Shown piece by piece: positions 1 through 7,151 of a stretch of 39,122 bases of DNA. The position numbers and the translations under genes are program-made. Within the stretch, counting starts at the first letter, position 1; each line of letters starts with the position of its first letter. The notes below the pieces were generated by a model that saw nothing but the letters and a program-made list of their open reading frames with translations, was not told the origin of the DNA and ran no database searches. Source of the DNA: a virus. The stretch spans positions 1-39,122 of the IMG/VR virus record IMGVR_UViG_3300034062_001359. The stretch is one strand, 5' to 3'.

Positions 1-2
1 CT

Positions 3-1076
3 ACTGCTGCTGCTGCCTCGGCTAGTGCTGCATCTACCTCTGCAACCAACGCAGCGGCCTCGGCAAGCACAGCTACGACACAAGCAACCAACGCTGCTAC
101 ATCAGCCAGCAACGCATCTACAAGTGCCAGCAACGCTTCCACAAGTGCCACTAACGCTGCTGCTAGTGCGTCTAGCGCGTCCACCAGTGCAACTAATGCT
201 GCGACATCTGAAAGCAATGCTGCTGCAACGTATGACCTGTTTGATGATAGATACCTGGGAGCCAAAGCGGCTGACCCAACGCTAGACAATGATGGCAATG
301 CGCTTGTCACTGGTGCGATGTACTTCAACACGGTATCTAACACAACTAGGATATACAACGGGGCTAGTTGGCAAGATACTGCTGCTCTGGCTACAACGAT
401 TAACCTAGCTACTCAAGTCACAGGCACACTACCAATTGCTAACGGTGGAACAGGCACTACCTCTACAACCTTTGTTAACCTTGCCACCAACGTCACCGGC
501 ACACTACCTGTCGGCAACGGCGGCACAGGCGCAACAACGCTGACAGGAGTTCTCAAGGGCAACGGCACAGGTGCGTTTACTGCTGCGACTGCTGGAACAG
601 ACTTTGTTGCACCTGCAACGGCTACGACTTTCACAGCTACACAAACCTTCAGCGGTAGCACTAGCGCATTGGGTATTGTGTTAAACGATGCAGCAGAAGT
701 AGCTACAGTGTCTGCAACAGCGGCCACAGGTACGATTGCCTATGACATCACTACGCAGTCTGTCCTGTACTACACAAGCAACGCATCAGCAAACTGGACT
801 GTTAACTTTCGTGGTTCGTCAGGTACAAGTTTAAACACGCTGATGGCTACAGGTGAGTCAATGACTGTTGCATTCCTTGTCACTCAAGGTGCTACGGCGT
901 ATTACAACAGTGCTGTGCAGGTAGATGGTACAACCAGTGGCGTAACAACAAGATGGCTTGGTGGCGCACCTACAGCAGGCAACGCAAGCGGCATCGACAG
1001 TTATAGGTACTTAATAATTAAAACAGGCAGTGCAGCGTACACTGTGTTGGCTTCAGTCACTCAATTTAAGGCGTAA
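3..1076 (+). CDS. Tail fibre protein, 5' end missing (copy A)
   Basis: The reading frame is open from base 3, so the start lies left of the window. The first ~70 codons are an Ala/Ser/Thr/Asn repeat (units like ATNAATSASNAS), typical of the extended shaft of phage fibres. It is followed by YDLFDDRYLGAK and TGAMYFNTVSNTTRIYNG, phrases common in T7-type and other tail-fibre proteins, then two GTLP(I/V)xNGGTG repeats. The last ~145 residues match the C-terminal part of the gene at 33397-34254 almost residue for residue, while the N-terminal parts are unrelated. It probably forms part of the host-recognition apparatus at the tail tip. The stop is followed after 3 bases by the next adhesion gene, so the two are probably co-translated. 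Confidence 0.75.
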   Translation, partial: TAAAASASAASTSATNAAASASTATTQATNAATSASNASTSASNASTSATNAAASASSASTSATNAATSESNAAATYDLFDDRYLGAKAADPTLDNDGNALVTGAMYFNTVSNTTRIYNGASWQDTAALATTINLATQVTGTLPIANGGTGTTSTTFVNLATNVTGTLPVGNGGTGATTLTGVLKGNGTGAFTAATAGTDFVAPATATTFTATQTFSGSTSALGIVLNDAAEVATVSATAATGTIAYDITTQSVLYYTSNASANWTVNFRGSSGTSLNTLMATGESMTVAFLVTQGATAYYNSAVQVDGTTSGVTTRWLGGAPTAGNASGIDSYRYLIIKTGSAAYTVLASVTQFKA

Positions 1077-1079
1077 CCT

Positions 1080-3077
1080 ATGCCATTACAATCAACATCA
1101 GGTGCTGCGAGTTACGATGCCTTTGGTGGCGGTGCTGCTGCTGTACCGAATTACATAGAAGAAGTTTTCAGTACGCACCTCTACACAGGCAATGTCACCC
1201 CTTTAAACATTACCAATGGTATTGATTTGGCGGGTAAGGGTGGGCTGATTTGGACAAGAGAAAGAAACAATGCTGCAAATCATCTTTTAATAGATTCTCA
1301 AAGAGGTTTGGCTAATGGTTTTTTAGAATCAAACACAACAGACGCTGCTGACACAAGCAGGGTGTCTGAGTCTATAAGTTCTTTTAATACCGATGGATAT
1401 ACGCTTCACGCCCCAGATACTCTGTGGGATAGAGCTTCATATAACTACGTCTCATGGACATTCCGCAAGCAGCCGAAGTTTTTTGATATTGTGACGTATA
1501 CGGGGACAGGCAGCAACCGTACCATTGCACACAGCTTAAACAGCGTTCCAGGCTGTATTATTGTTAAAAGAACAGACACGACAGCAAATTGGGCTGTCTA
1601 CCACCGTGGTCTTGCCAATACAGAGTATCTTGTTCTAAATAGCGATGCTGGGGCGGCTACAGGCGCAACGTGGTGGAACTCTACAACTCCAACATCCGCA
1701 GTTTTTAGCGTAGGCACTGACGCAAGTGTTAATGCTTCAGGCGGTACATACGTAGCCTACATATTCGCCCACGATGCAGGCGGCTTCGGTCTGGCTGGTA
1801 CGGACAATGTGATTTCGTGTGGGACTTATACAACTGACGGTAGTGGTAACGCAACGGTAACTTTGGGGTATGAGCCACAATTCCTTTTAAGGAAACGCAA
1901 TGTGGCTGGGTCAACGCCATGGTTCATTGCTGATGCTGCCCGTGGATGGACAACATCTGGTGTCGCAGGGACGCAAATACTTCAGCCCAACGACTCATCA
2001 GCGGAGTCTGTCGGAAATAATATTGCCTGTTCACCCTCTGCTACAGGGATGACAATTGCAAACGATGGCGCATCACGCACCTACATCTACATAGCCATAC
2101 GCCGTGGCCCAATGAAAGTGCCAACGAGTGGGACGAGTGTTTTTGCTCCTGTTTTTAGGAAAGGAACAAGCACTGTTGTTCAAGTACCTAGTGGATTTGT
2201 AACTGATTTAGGAATAACGCAGTCAACACAAAATGGCTTTAGCACAGGCGGGGCTGTGTTTTATGACAGATTGCGGGGGCGCACATTGTTTTTAAGTCCA
2301 AGTGGCAACTCCGCTGAGGATACATACACTACGCTAGTAGAGGGCTTTGATACACAAAGTGGCGTAATCATGGCTGCTGATACATCTAGGGCATGGACAA
2401 ATTTTCTTGGCTCGCCTCCAAACGATAATTATGAGTTCTATGCCAACTGGTTCTTCAAACGCGCCCCAGGCTTCTTTGATGAGGTTTGTTATACGGGGAC
2501 GGGGAGTGCAAGGACTGTGGCACATAACTTGGCGGCAGTGCCTGAGATGATGATTGTGAAGCGCAGAGACAGTATAGGTGTGTGGCGTGTATACCATCAA
2601 AGTCTTGGAGCAACAAAAAACATTCGGCTAAATGATACAGCAACACCAGAAACAGACTCAGTTATATGGAACGACACAGCCCCAACTTCTTCGGTGTTTA
2701 CAGTAGGAACAAACGCTAATGTCAACGCATCCAGCGGCACTTACGTTGCCTACCTATTCGCTACACTCGCTGGAGTCTCCAAAGTCGGCAGCTACACAGG
2801 CACAGGCACAACGCTACAGATCAACTGTGGCTTCACTGGTGGTGCGAGGTTCGTGATGATAAAGCGCACTGACTCTACAGGTAACTGGTTCGTCTGGGAC
2901 ACAGCTAGAGGCATCATAGCGGGTAATGACCCTTACCTAGTGCTTAACACCACAGACGCTCAAGTCACCAACACAGACTACGTTGACACCTACAGCGCAG
3001 GGTTTGAGATCAGTAGCACAGCCCCTGCGGCAATTAATGCTAACGGCGGCACTTACATCTTCTTGGCTATCGCGTAA
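1080..3077 (+). CDS. DUF7483-like virion adhesion/structural protein (copy A)
   Basis: A 665-residue protein built from repeated beta-rich modules. A recurring signature is FFDxVxYTGTGS, then IAHxL, xxVPGCIIVKRTD, and later an AYIFAHDAGGFG or AYLFATLAGVSK segment. Copies of this unit start near residues 134, 460 and 575. The repeats resemble the DUF7483 family found in phage tail or decoration proteins (family recalled, not searched). The N-terminal 20 residues, SWTFRKQPKFFD and the last ~100 residues are nearly identical to the paralogue at 34258-36261, but the segments between are strongly diverged, as expected of a receptor- or glycan-binding surface under diversifying selection. It sits between the fibre and fibre-assembly genes with spacers of only 3 and 10 bases. 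Confidence 0.75.
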   Translation: MPLQSTSGAASYDAFGGGAAAVPNYIEEVFSTHLYTGNVTPLNITNGIDLAGKGGLIWTRERNNAANHLLIDSQRGLANGFLESNTTDAADTSRVSESISSFNTDGYTLHAPDTLWDRASYNYVSWTFRKQPKFFDIVTYTGTGSNRTIAHSLNSVPGCIIVKRTDTTANWAVYHRGLANTEYLVLNSDAGAATGATWWNSTTPTSAVFSVGTDASVNASGGTYVAYIFAHDAGGFGLAGTDNVISCGTYTTDGSGNATVTLGYEPQFLLRKRNVAGSTPWFIADAARGWTTSGVAGTQILQPNDSSAESVGNNIACSPSATGMTIANDGASRTYIYIAIRRGPMKVPTSGTSVFAPVFRKGTSTVVQVPSGFVTDLGITQSTQNGFSTGGAVFYDRLRGRTLFLSPSGNSAEDTYTTLVEGFDTQSGVIMAADTSRAWTNFLGSPPNDNYEFYANWFFKRAPGFFDEVCYTGTGSARTVAHNLAAVPEMMIVKRRDSIGVWRVYHQSLGATKNIRLNDTATPETDSVIWNDTAPTSSVFTVGTNANVNASSGTYVAYLFATLAGVSKVGSYTGTGTTLQINCGFTGGARFVMIKRTDSTGNWFVWDTARGIIAGNDPYLVLNTTDAQVTNTDYVDTYSAGFEISSTAPAAINANGGTYIFLAIA

Positions 3078-3087
3078 GGAATAAATC

Positions 3088-3576
3088 ATGCAAATCAGAG
3101 TTAAAGCTACAGGCGCGGTGATGTACGAAAGTGAGTTTCGCGCATACATTAAAAACACAAGCGGTGCATCGTGGAATGAAACAACTGACGAGATACTACA
3201 GTCTCTGGGTGCTGATGTAGTCTTTGAAGGCGCACAAGCCACTGGCGGCACAGTGTATCAATACAGCCAGCGTGACGGTGTTGAGGAAGTTGATGGTAAG
3301 TGGTATACAAAGTATATCCTTGCACCAGTGTTTACTGACAACGAAGATGCTACAGCCGCAGAGCAAGAGGCTGCTTACAAAGCCATGAAGGATGCAGAGC
3401 AGGCAACGTCTGTACGCACAAGCCGTGGTGACAAGTTAAAGGATAGCGACTGGACACAGGTAGAGGATGCACCTGTAGACAAAGCAGCGTGGGCTACCTA
3501 CCGTCAAGAGTTAAGAGATATCAGCGCACAGGAAGGCTTCCCTTGGGCTGTAGTGTGGCCTACGCAACCAGAGTGA
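3088..3576 (+). CDS. Tail fibre assembly-like protein (Phage_tail_APC type, copy A)
   Basis: 162 residues. The C-terminal ~60 residues follow the pattern R..RxxKLxDSDWTQ, DAPVDKAAWATYRQELRDI, then FPW and WPTQP, which is the hallmark of phage tail assembly chaperones encoded next to tail fibres. The N-terminal ~90 residues (starting MQIRVKATGAVMYE) form a small adaptor region typical of aquatic phages. The likely role is to help fold or attach the neighbouring fibre or adhesin. A GGAATAA sequence precedes the ATG. It is nearly identical to 36272-36760, differing mostly at third codon positions. Confidence 0.75.
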   Translation: MQIRVKATGAVMYESEFRAYIKNTSGASWNETTDEILQSLGADVVFEGAQATGGTVYQYSQRDGVEEVDGKWYTKYILAPVFTDNEDATAAEQEAAYKAMKDAEQATSVRTSRGDKLKDSDWTQVEDAPVDKAAWATYRQELRDISAQEGFPWAVVWPTQPE

Positions 3577-3584
3577 GGTAGATC

Positions 3585-3827
3585 ATGCCCGAATCAAGCC
3601 TAATTGACATGTTGATAGCCGGAGCCGGTGCTGTTGTAGCCTGGTTCGTCAAATCTACCCGTGAAGATAACAAGGAACAGGATCGCAAGATCGAAACCTT
3701 GCAGCGTGAACAAGCTGCTCTGTTAAGCCGCGAGGAGTTCAGGCAAGACATGCAAACCTTCAGGCAAGAGATGAATCAGAACTTTGACAAAGTTTTCAGC
3801 AAGCTGGACAAGAAGGCAGATAAGTAA
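3585..3827 (+). CDS. Small membrane-anchored coiled-coil protein (copy A)
   Basis: 80 residues: a hydrophobic N-terminal segment (residues ~5-23), then a highly charged, probably coiled-coil stretch rich in Lys, Glu, Gln and Arg up to the C-terminus. A strong GAGGTAGATC precedes the ATG. It lies in the lysis cassette, so it may be a holin accessory or a haemolysin XhlA-like protein, although XhlA usually has the reverse domain order. The stop overlaps the next start by one base (TAATG), implying translational coupling. Conserved in copy B (36769-37011). Function not established. Confidence 0.6.
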   Translation: MPESSLIDMLIAGAGAVVAWFVKSTREDNKEQDRKIETLQREQAALLSREEFRQDMQTFRQEMNQNFDKVFSKLDKKADK

Positions 3828-4303
3828 TGCTTGATCCGGTCTCAGCCTTAGCCATAGCTACGTCTGCGTTTAATCTGCTAAAAAAGGGAATATCCGCAGG
3901 TCGAGAATTGGAAGACATGGCAGGCCAGCTTGGCACATGGTTTGGCGCAGTCAGTGACGTAAAATCCGCTGAAGAGGAAGCCAAAGACCCACCACTGTTT
4001 AAAAAGCTTTTAAGTAAAAACTCAGTCGAGCAAGAGGCAATGCAAGCACTCTTGGCTCGCAAGAAGATTGAGCAGCAAGAACGTGAACTGCGTGAGCTTA
4101 TTGTGTACAAGTGGGGAACTGACGCTTACGTTGATATGCTTAGAGATCGGGCAAGGATCAAAGACACTCGCGCAAAGGCTATTCAAAATCAACGGCGCAA
4201 GATGCGTAAGTTCATTGCAAACGTATTAACAATCGGTGCAATTCTTGCGCTGGTCGGCATCATAGTCGCATTTATTATTGGCATAATTTCAAACATAGGG
4301 TAA
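3827..4303 (+). CDS. Membrane-anchored helical protein of the lysis cassette (copy A)
   Basis: 158 residues. An N-terminal helix (ALAIATSAFNLLKK) is followed by a charged helical region with the phrase KIEQQERELRELIVYKWG. A basic segment (QRRKMRKF) leads into one clear transmembrane helix at residues ~128-155, near the C-terminus. It starts inside the stop of the upstream gene and ends 5 bases before the holin candidate. It is conserved in copy B at 37011-37487. I do not recognise a named family. Its place among TM genes and lysozyme suggests a lysis or virion-membrane role, but this is inference from context. Confidence 0.6.
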   Translation: MLDPVSALAIATSAFNLLKKGISAGRELEDMAGQLGTWFGAVSDVKSAEEEAKDPPLFKKLLSKNSVEQEAMQALLARKKIEQQERELRELIVYKWGTDAYVDMLRDRARIKDTRAKAIQNQRRKMRKFIANVLTIGAILALVGIIVAFIIGIISNIG

Positions 4304-4308
4304 TCATC

Positions 4309-4809
4309 ATGTTGAGTTTAGTATCAAGTCTGCTCGGTTTTGCTGCTGGCGGTGTGCCAAAAATTCTAGACAACGTGTTTACGATGGTTCAAGACAGAGG
4401 CGATAAAAAGCACGAATTGGCAATGATGGCCGCTAACCGTGAGCGCGAACTGGCACTTGCTAAGGAGGGCTTTGTTGCCCAAGCTCGCGTAGAAGAGATC
4501 AAAAGTGACCAGATCGCTATGCAGACACAGACCCAAGAAAGGCTTGGGATGTACAAGCACGATATGAAAATCGGGGAAGGGGCTAGTACCTGGGTAATCA
4601 ACCTTCGATCCTCGGTACGGCCAGTTGTGACCTATATCTTCGTAGCCTTGCTGGTGGTCGTTGACATAGCAGGCATCTGGTACGCTTACTCAACAGGTGT
4701 TGCGTTTGCTGAAGCGATGGAGATGGTGTTCAGTGACGATGAGATGGCTATGCTAGCCGCAATACTGAGCTTCTGGTTCGGCAGTCAAGCGTTTAATTCC
4801 AAGCGGTAA
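4309..4809 (+). CDS. Putative holin, GTA-type 3-TM (copy A)
   Basis: 166 residues with three hydrophobic segments: an amphipathic or hydrophobic N-terminus (MLSLVSSLLGFAAGGV), a long middle charged helix (QDRGDKKHELAMMAANRERE), then two close TM helices near residues 107-128 and 145-162, ending FWFGSQAFNSKR. This resembles the gene-transfer-agent holin family (3 TMs), and it is placed directly upstream of the lysozyme with a 2-base gap. It would form the membrane lesion that releases the lysozyme. The copy B version (37748-38233) lacks five residues near position 22. The family assignment is moderately sure. Confidence 0.6.
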   Translation: MLSLVSSLLGFAAGGVPKILDNVFTMVQDRGDKKHELAMMAANRERELALAKEGFVAQARVEEIKSDQIAMQTQTQERLGMYKHDMKIGEGASTWVINLRSSVRPVVTYIFVALLVVVDIAGIWYAYSTGVAFAEAMEMVFSDDEMAMLAAILSFWFGSQAFNSKR

Positions 4810-4811
4810 CT

Positions 4812-5297
4812 ATGACTATTTCAGAAGCGGGTATTCAGTTGATTAAGAGCTTTGAGGGCTGTCACAATCAGCCCTACAAGTGTCCTGCTACGCTTTGGAC
4901 GATAGGCTATGGCAGAGTACTCTATCCAGATCAGGCAAGGCTCAAAACAGACGAGAGAGCCAGCTATCCACTACGCAGCGAACATAATAGGCTTTGGAAT
5001 GCTGACGAAATTGATGCGTTACTTGAAGCGGATTTACAACGCTTTTCGGATGGGGTACTACGACTATGTCCTGCTGCTGCTGATAATCAGTGCCACCTTG
5101 ACGCAATTACGAGCCTTGCTTTCAATATTGGACTAGGGAATTTAGCGTCATCCACCCTACGCATGAAGTATAACCGTTCTGACTATGATGGCGCAGCAGA
5201 TGAGTTCCTCAAGTGGCGCAAAACAAACGGCGTGGTACTGCGAGGACTAGAAAGGCGCAGAGAAGCGGAGAGGGCGTTATTCCTCTCCGGCGGCTAG
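4812..5297 (+). CDS. Endolysin, GH24 lysozyme (copy A)
   Basis: 161 residues, the usual size for a phage muramidase of glycoside hydrolase family 24, which cuts MurNAc-GlcNAc bonds of peptidoglycan. The catalytic triad follows the family spacing exactly: Glu15 (KSFEG), 8 residues, Cys24, 5 residues, Thr30, followed by IGYG. Cys replaces the Asp of T4 lysozyme, a variant common in phage enzymes. No signal peptide or SAR anchor is visible, so export should depend on the holin. The 3' end overlaps a convergent minus-strand gene by 21 bases. Copy B is at 38230-38715. Confidence 0.92.
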   Translation: MTISEAGIQLIKSFEGCHNQPYKCPATLWTIGYGRVLYPDQARLKTDERASYPLRSEHNRLWNADEIDALLEADLQRFSDGVLRLCPAAADNQCHLDAITSLAFNIGLGNLASSTLRMKYNRSDYDGAADEFLKWRKTNGVVLRGLERRREAERALFLSGG

Positions 5298-5447
5298 TCT
5301 ATCAAGTATCTCCTGCACTTCTTGCTGGGCTTTATCGTGACGCTCCTGCAACGATAACTGTAAGTCGCTACATAGTGCCATGATTGACCCAGAATCGTGT
5401 GGAGCGCAGCACAGGACGCTTCCAGATGGGTAGGTGACGAACTTCAT
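5277..5447 (-). CDS. Conserved 56-residue protein (copy A)
   Basis: A short gene starting ATG at 5447 with N-terminus MKFVTYPSGSVLCCAPHDSG and C-terminus ILDRLAAGEE. The start overlaps the stop of the upstream gene (ATGA), and the 3' end overlaps the lysozyme gene tail-to-tail by 21 bases. An equivalent 56-codon frame exists in copy B (38695-38865, GTG start). Most differences between the two are synonymous or conservative, so it is a real protein gene. Two Cys (13, 14) are followed by a helical C-terminus. Function unknown. Confidence 0.7.
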   Translation of the reverse strand: MKFVTYPSGSVLCCAPHDSGSIMALCSDLQLSLQERHDKAQQEVQEILDRLAAGEE

Positions 5448-5644
5448 CGCGGCCTCGGACGTTTCTTGTGAAAAGCAATGTTGTCATCATTGTAAAAACC
5501 GGCAGGCCATTGGTTTGTGCCATCTACTGCTACTGATTCACCAGGCTGACGCACATCAATCTTGCCGCCACCTGACAGATACAATTTAATATCAAGTTCT
5601 AATCGTTCGCGGTCTAGTTTATTTTCCTTCTGATATTTCATCAC
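5444..5644 (-). CDS. Small conserved hypothetical protein (copy A)
   Basis: 66 residues. It starts at adjacent GTG/ATG codons; copy B has ATG ATG at the same place, which supports the N-terminus M-M-K/R-Y-Q. A charged N-terminal helix is followed by a compact C-terminal part with GESVAVDGTNQWPAGFYNDD and a basic tail. The stop overlaps the next gene (ATGA), and the start lies inside the upstream gene by 26 bases. The conserved Gly-Thr-Asn-x-Trp-Pro-Ala-Gly-Phe-Tyr core may be a small fold; no family recognised. Confidence 0.65.
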   Translation of the reverse strand: MMKYQKENKLDRERLELDIKLYLSGGGKIDVRQPGESVAVDGTNQWPAGFYNDDNIAFHKKRPRPR

Positions 5645-5819
5645 TAGCTCTATGCTCCTCGTAAAGTGTCATTGCCTCGACATGAGTTTCTGGCTTTGGG
5701 CAGTTACCTTTCGGCATAACGATGTAGTGCATCTTTATCTGCTCATAACCCAACGGGCAGAACATGGCTGGTTTGCTACTCGGAAACCGATATACGGCAC
5801 AAGTCAGGCAGGTGTTCAT
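5619..5819 (-). CDS. Small Cys-containing hypothetical protein (copy A)
   Basis: 66 residues. Cys4, Cys7 and Cys21 (MNTCLTCAVYR, then FCPLGYEQ) plus Cys40 could bind a metal, but this is not certain. The C-terminal half (PKPETHVEAMTLYEEHRASD) is matched by the partial gene at 39040-39122. It overlaps both neighbours, as expected in this compressed operon. Function unknown. Confidence 0.6.
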   Translation of the reverse strand: MNTCLTCAVYRFPSSKPAMFCPLGYEQIKMHYIVMPKGNCPKPETHVEAMTLYEEHRASDEISEGK

Positions 5820-5943
5820 TGTTGTTTACCTTGTTTGCCAGTGCATTTGCTTCCATGATCAGCCCAGTTGTCAGGCCAGTGATCCGCGACTGCTCTACCT
5901 TCTCAGTAATAGCGTACAGCAAAAATTCGGTATCTAGTACCAT
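5776..5943 (-). CDS. Small hypothetical protein, 55 residues
   Basis: A short frame starting ATG at 5943, with GAGG 8 bases upstream; the start overlaps the upstream stop (TGATG). The protein begins MVLDTEFLLYAITEKVEQ and is mostly helical and soluble. Its last 44 bases overlap the next gene. Its operon position, coupling and ribosome site support it; there is no homologue in the window and no family recognised. Confidence 0.5.
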   Translation of the reverse strand: MVLDTEFLLYAITEKVEQSRITGLTTGLIMEANALANKVNNNEHLPDLCRISVSE

Positions 5944-6080
5944 CAAATCATCCTCACGCCAACAACAATCACAACAACAATCAGCACGATTAGAGTGCCG
6001 CAGATGATCATAGACTCCCGCAGCATTTTCTTAGCCTCTGCCTCGTGCTTCTCTTTCACCCTTGTCACCGTGTCTTTCAT
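5943..6080 (-). CDS. Single-TM small membrane protein, 45 residues
   Basis: The ATG at 6080 is preceded by GAGGTG and overlaps the upstream stop (ATGA). Residues 1-22 are highly charged and helical (KDTVTRVKEKHEAEAKKM); residues 24-42 are a strong transmembrane helix rich in Ile and Val. The stop is coupled to the next gene through TGATG. Such tail-anchored microproteins are common in phage early operons, for example superinfection exclusion or host-membrane modifiers, but nothing here identifies the function. Confidence 0.6.
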   Translation of the reverse strand: MKDTVTRVKEKHEAEAKKMLRESMIICGTLIVLIVVVIVVGVRMI

Positions 6081-6292
6081 CGTGCCACCTCGCGTGGCTT
6101 GCCTGCACCGCATTCGTGCTTTTGGTACTCCGTAGAGTCATCACCAACTCGATACGCTCCATCAGCTTTGCGCTGAGTAGCGTCAATGTCGATCAGTCGC
6201 TGGATGTCATCAGTGCGCTGGTAACGAACACCAGCGGAGCCTACAAGATAGCCTGACAGCAAACCTATGATTAAGACTGTTAAGTGTGTCAT
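6077..6292 (-). CDS. Small protein with N-terminal TM segment, 71 residues
   Basis: It begins MTHLTVLIIGLLSGYLVGSA, a probable signal anchor, followed by a charged soluble part (QRTDDIQRLIDIDATQRKAD) that would face the periplasm. The ATG overlaps the stop of the sigma-like regulator upstream, with GAGGAG as ribosome site. The topology resembles an inner-membrane spanin, but it is far too short and on the opposite strand from the lysozyme, so I do not call it that. Function unknown. Confidence 0.6.
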   Translation of the reverse strand: MTHLTVLIIGLLSGYLVGSAGVRYQRTDDIQRLIDIDATQRKADGAYRVGDDSTEYQKHECGAGKPREVAR

Positions 6293-6873
6293 CGGTATTG
6301 CTCCTCAAAATAAGATTTATTAGAAGGGTGTCGCAATTTACGCAAAGCCTTGCACTCAATCTGCCTTATACGACATGCTGTAACATTAAATTTTAATCCA
6401 GCCTCAGCCAAAGTATGCTCATCTTCACCGTTAAGACCAAAGCGTAATGACATTACCTTTCTTTCTTTTTCGGTTAGCAAAAAAAGCATTTTGTTTACAA
6501 GTTCATTGTCTTGATATGTAGAAACAAGATGTGCTGGGTCTAATGTGTTTTCTAAAAGGCCGCTTGGTAGCAACTGATTTAAATCTGCTTTAATATGTGC
6601 TTTATTGTTGGGCAAAGATTGTTCAATGTGCTGTGCTGGGAAAATGTCGTATATCTCGCAGCAGAAAAACTCGCACAACTTTTGAACGCTTGGGTAAATC
6701 TTGCCAGCCTTACTATAAGCAGCAATTTTTAAATTCAGTATATCTCCTAAACTTGCTTGGCTAACTTCAGAAAATCTGCTTAGTTCTGCAACAGTCTTGA
6801 TTCCATGCTCATACATCTTTTCGAGCAAATAATTATTCTGCACTTTAAGCGTTAGTTTATAATCATTGATCAT
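6289..6873 (-). CDS. XRE-type HTH fused to sigma-70 region 4: phage transcription regulator
   Basis: 194 residues from the ATG at 6873, chosen because GGAGGTAAGC lies immediately upstream; the frame extends 24 codons further without a better site. Residues ~15-75 resemble a lambda-repressor/XRE HTH (AELSRFSEVSQASLGDILNL). Residues ~130-185 are a clear RpoD-like region 4 with LTEKERKVMSLRFGL, HTLAEAGLKFNVT and RIRQIECKALRKLRHPS, the -35-recognising HTH of housekeeping sigma factors. Regions 1-3 are absent, so it cannot act as a complete sigma factor. It may bind the RNA polymerase beta flap or -35 DNA and redirect host transcription. It is the lead gene of the small-protein operon. The domain calls are good; the mechanism is inference. 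Confidence 0.75.
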   Translation of the reverse strand: MINDYKLTLKVQNNYLLEKMYEHGIKTVAELSRFSEVSQASLGDILNLKIAAYSKAGKIYPSVQKLCEFFCCEIYDIFPAQHIEQSLPNNKAHIKADLNQLLPSGLLENTLDPAHLVSTYQDNELVNKMLFLLTEKERKVMSLRFGLNGEDEHTLAEAGLKFNVTACRIRQIECKALRKLRHPSNKSYFEEQYR

Positions 6874-6887
6874 GCTTACCTCCCTTG

Positions 6888-6934
6888 CCTGCTGAAAGCA
6901 GGGCTTCCAGACTCCTGCACCTAATGCGGTGCAG
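6888..6934 (-). promoter_or_regulatory. Two stem-loops in the leader of the sigma-like regulator
   Basis: On the minus strand two perfect hairpins stand in tandem before the start at 6873: a 7-bp stem CTGCACC/GGTGCAG with a 6-base loop (6915-6934), and a 6-bp stem CCTGCT/AGCAGG with a 3-base loop (6888-6902). The second ends a few bases before the GGAGG ribosome site. Neither has a U tract, so they are not terminators. They may control translation or mRNA stability. Confidence 0.4.
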
Positions 6935-6956
6935 TATCCACTCAATAAAATGCTGG

Positions 6957-7151
6957 TTATGTTTCATCTGGGTGCAGCACTCTAGCTATTCGGCTTGGGT
7001 AGCCCAAGATGTGGCACTTTTCTTTAACCCTGTGGCAGGCTCCCATGCCGTCAACCCACCACATACTGTCATTAGGGGCATTGACAAACTCAGGGTTTGT
7101 CATCTCACCATCATCGTCATACTCGCAAAAAAACCACTTAGTAGTAGTCAT
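6957..7151 (-). CDS. Small hypothetical protein, 64 residues
   Basis: It starts at the ATG at 7151 because AAGGAGATACAG lies just upstream; the longer frame from 7175 has no such site. The N-terminus MTTTKWFFCEYDDDGEMTN is followed by a Trp-rich part (MWWVDGMGACHRVKEKC). Cys and Trp residues suggest a small folded domain; no family recognised. It overlaps the end of the upstream gene by 14 bases. Confidence 0.55.
   Translation of the reverse strand: MTTTKWFFCEYDDDGEMTNPEFVNAPNDSMWWVDGMGACHRVKEKCHILGYPSRIARVLHPDET

Larger units (their letters stand above)
642..5701 (+). repeat. Left copy (A) of a diverged adhesion-lysis module
   Basis: This stretch aligns collinearly with 33820-39122. The alignment covers the fibre C-terminus, DUF7483-like gene, fibre-assembly-like gene, two small membrane genes, holin candidate, lysozyme and three minus-strand small genes. 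Identity is high in framework parts and low in variable parts of the adhesins. Copy B carries one extra gene (37491-37754). The alignment runs to the last base of the window. Confidence 0.85.

Noticed and set aside
6077-6292. Spanin call for the N-terminal TM protein on the minus strand
   Set aside because: Topology is similar, but it is short, lies in an early-type operon opposite to the lysozyme, and has no Rz1-like lipoprotein partner.
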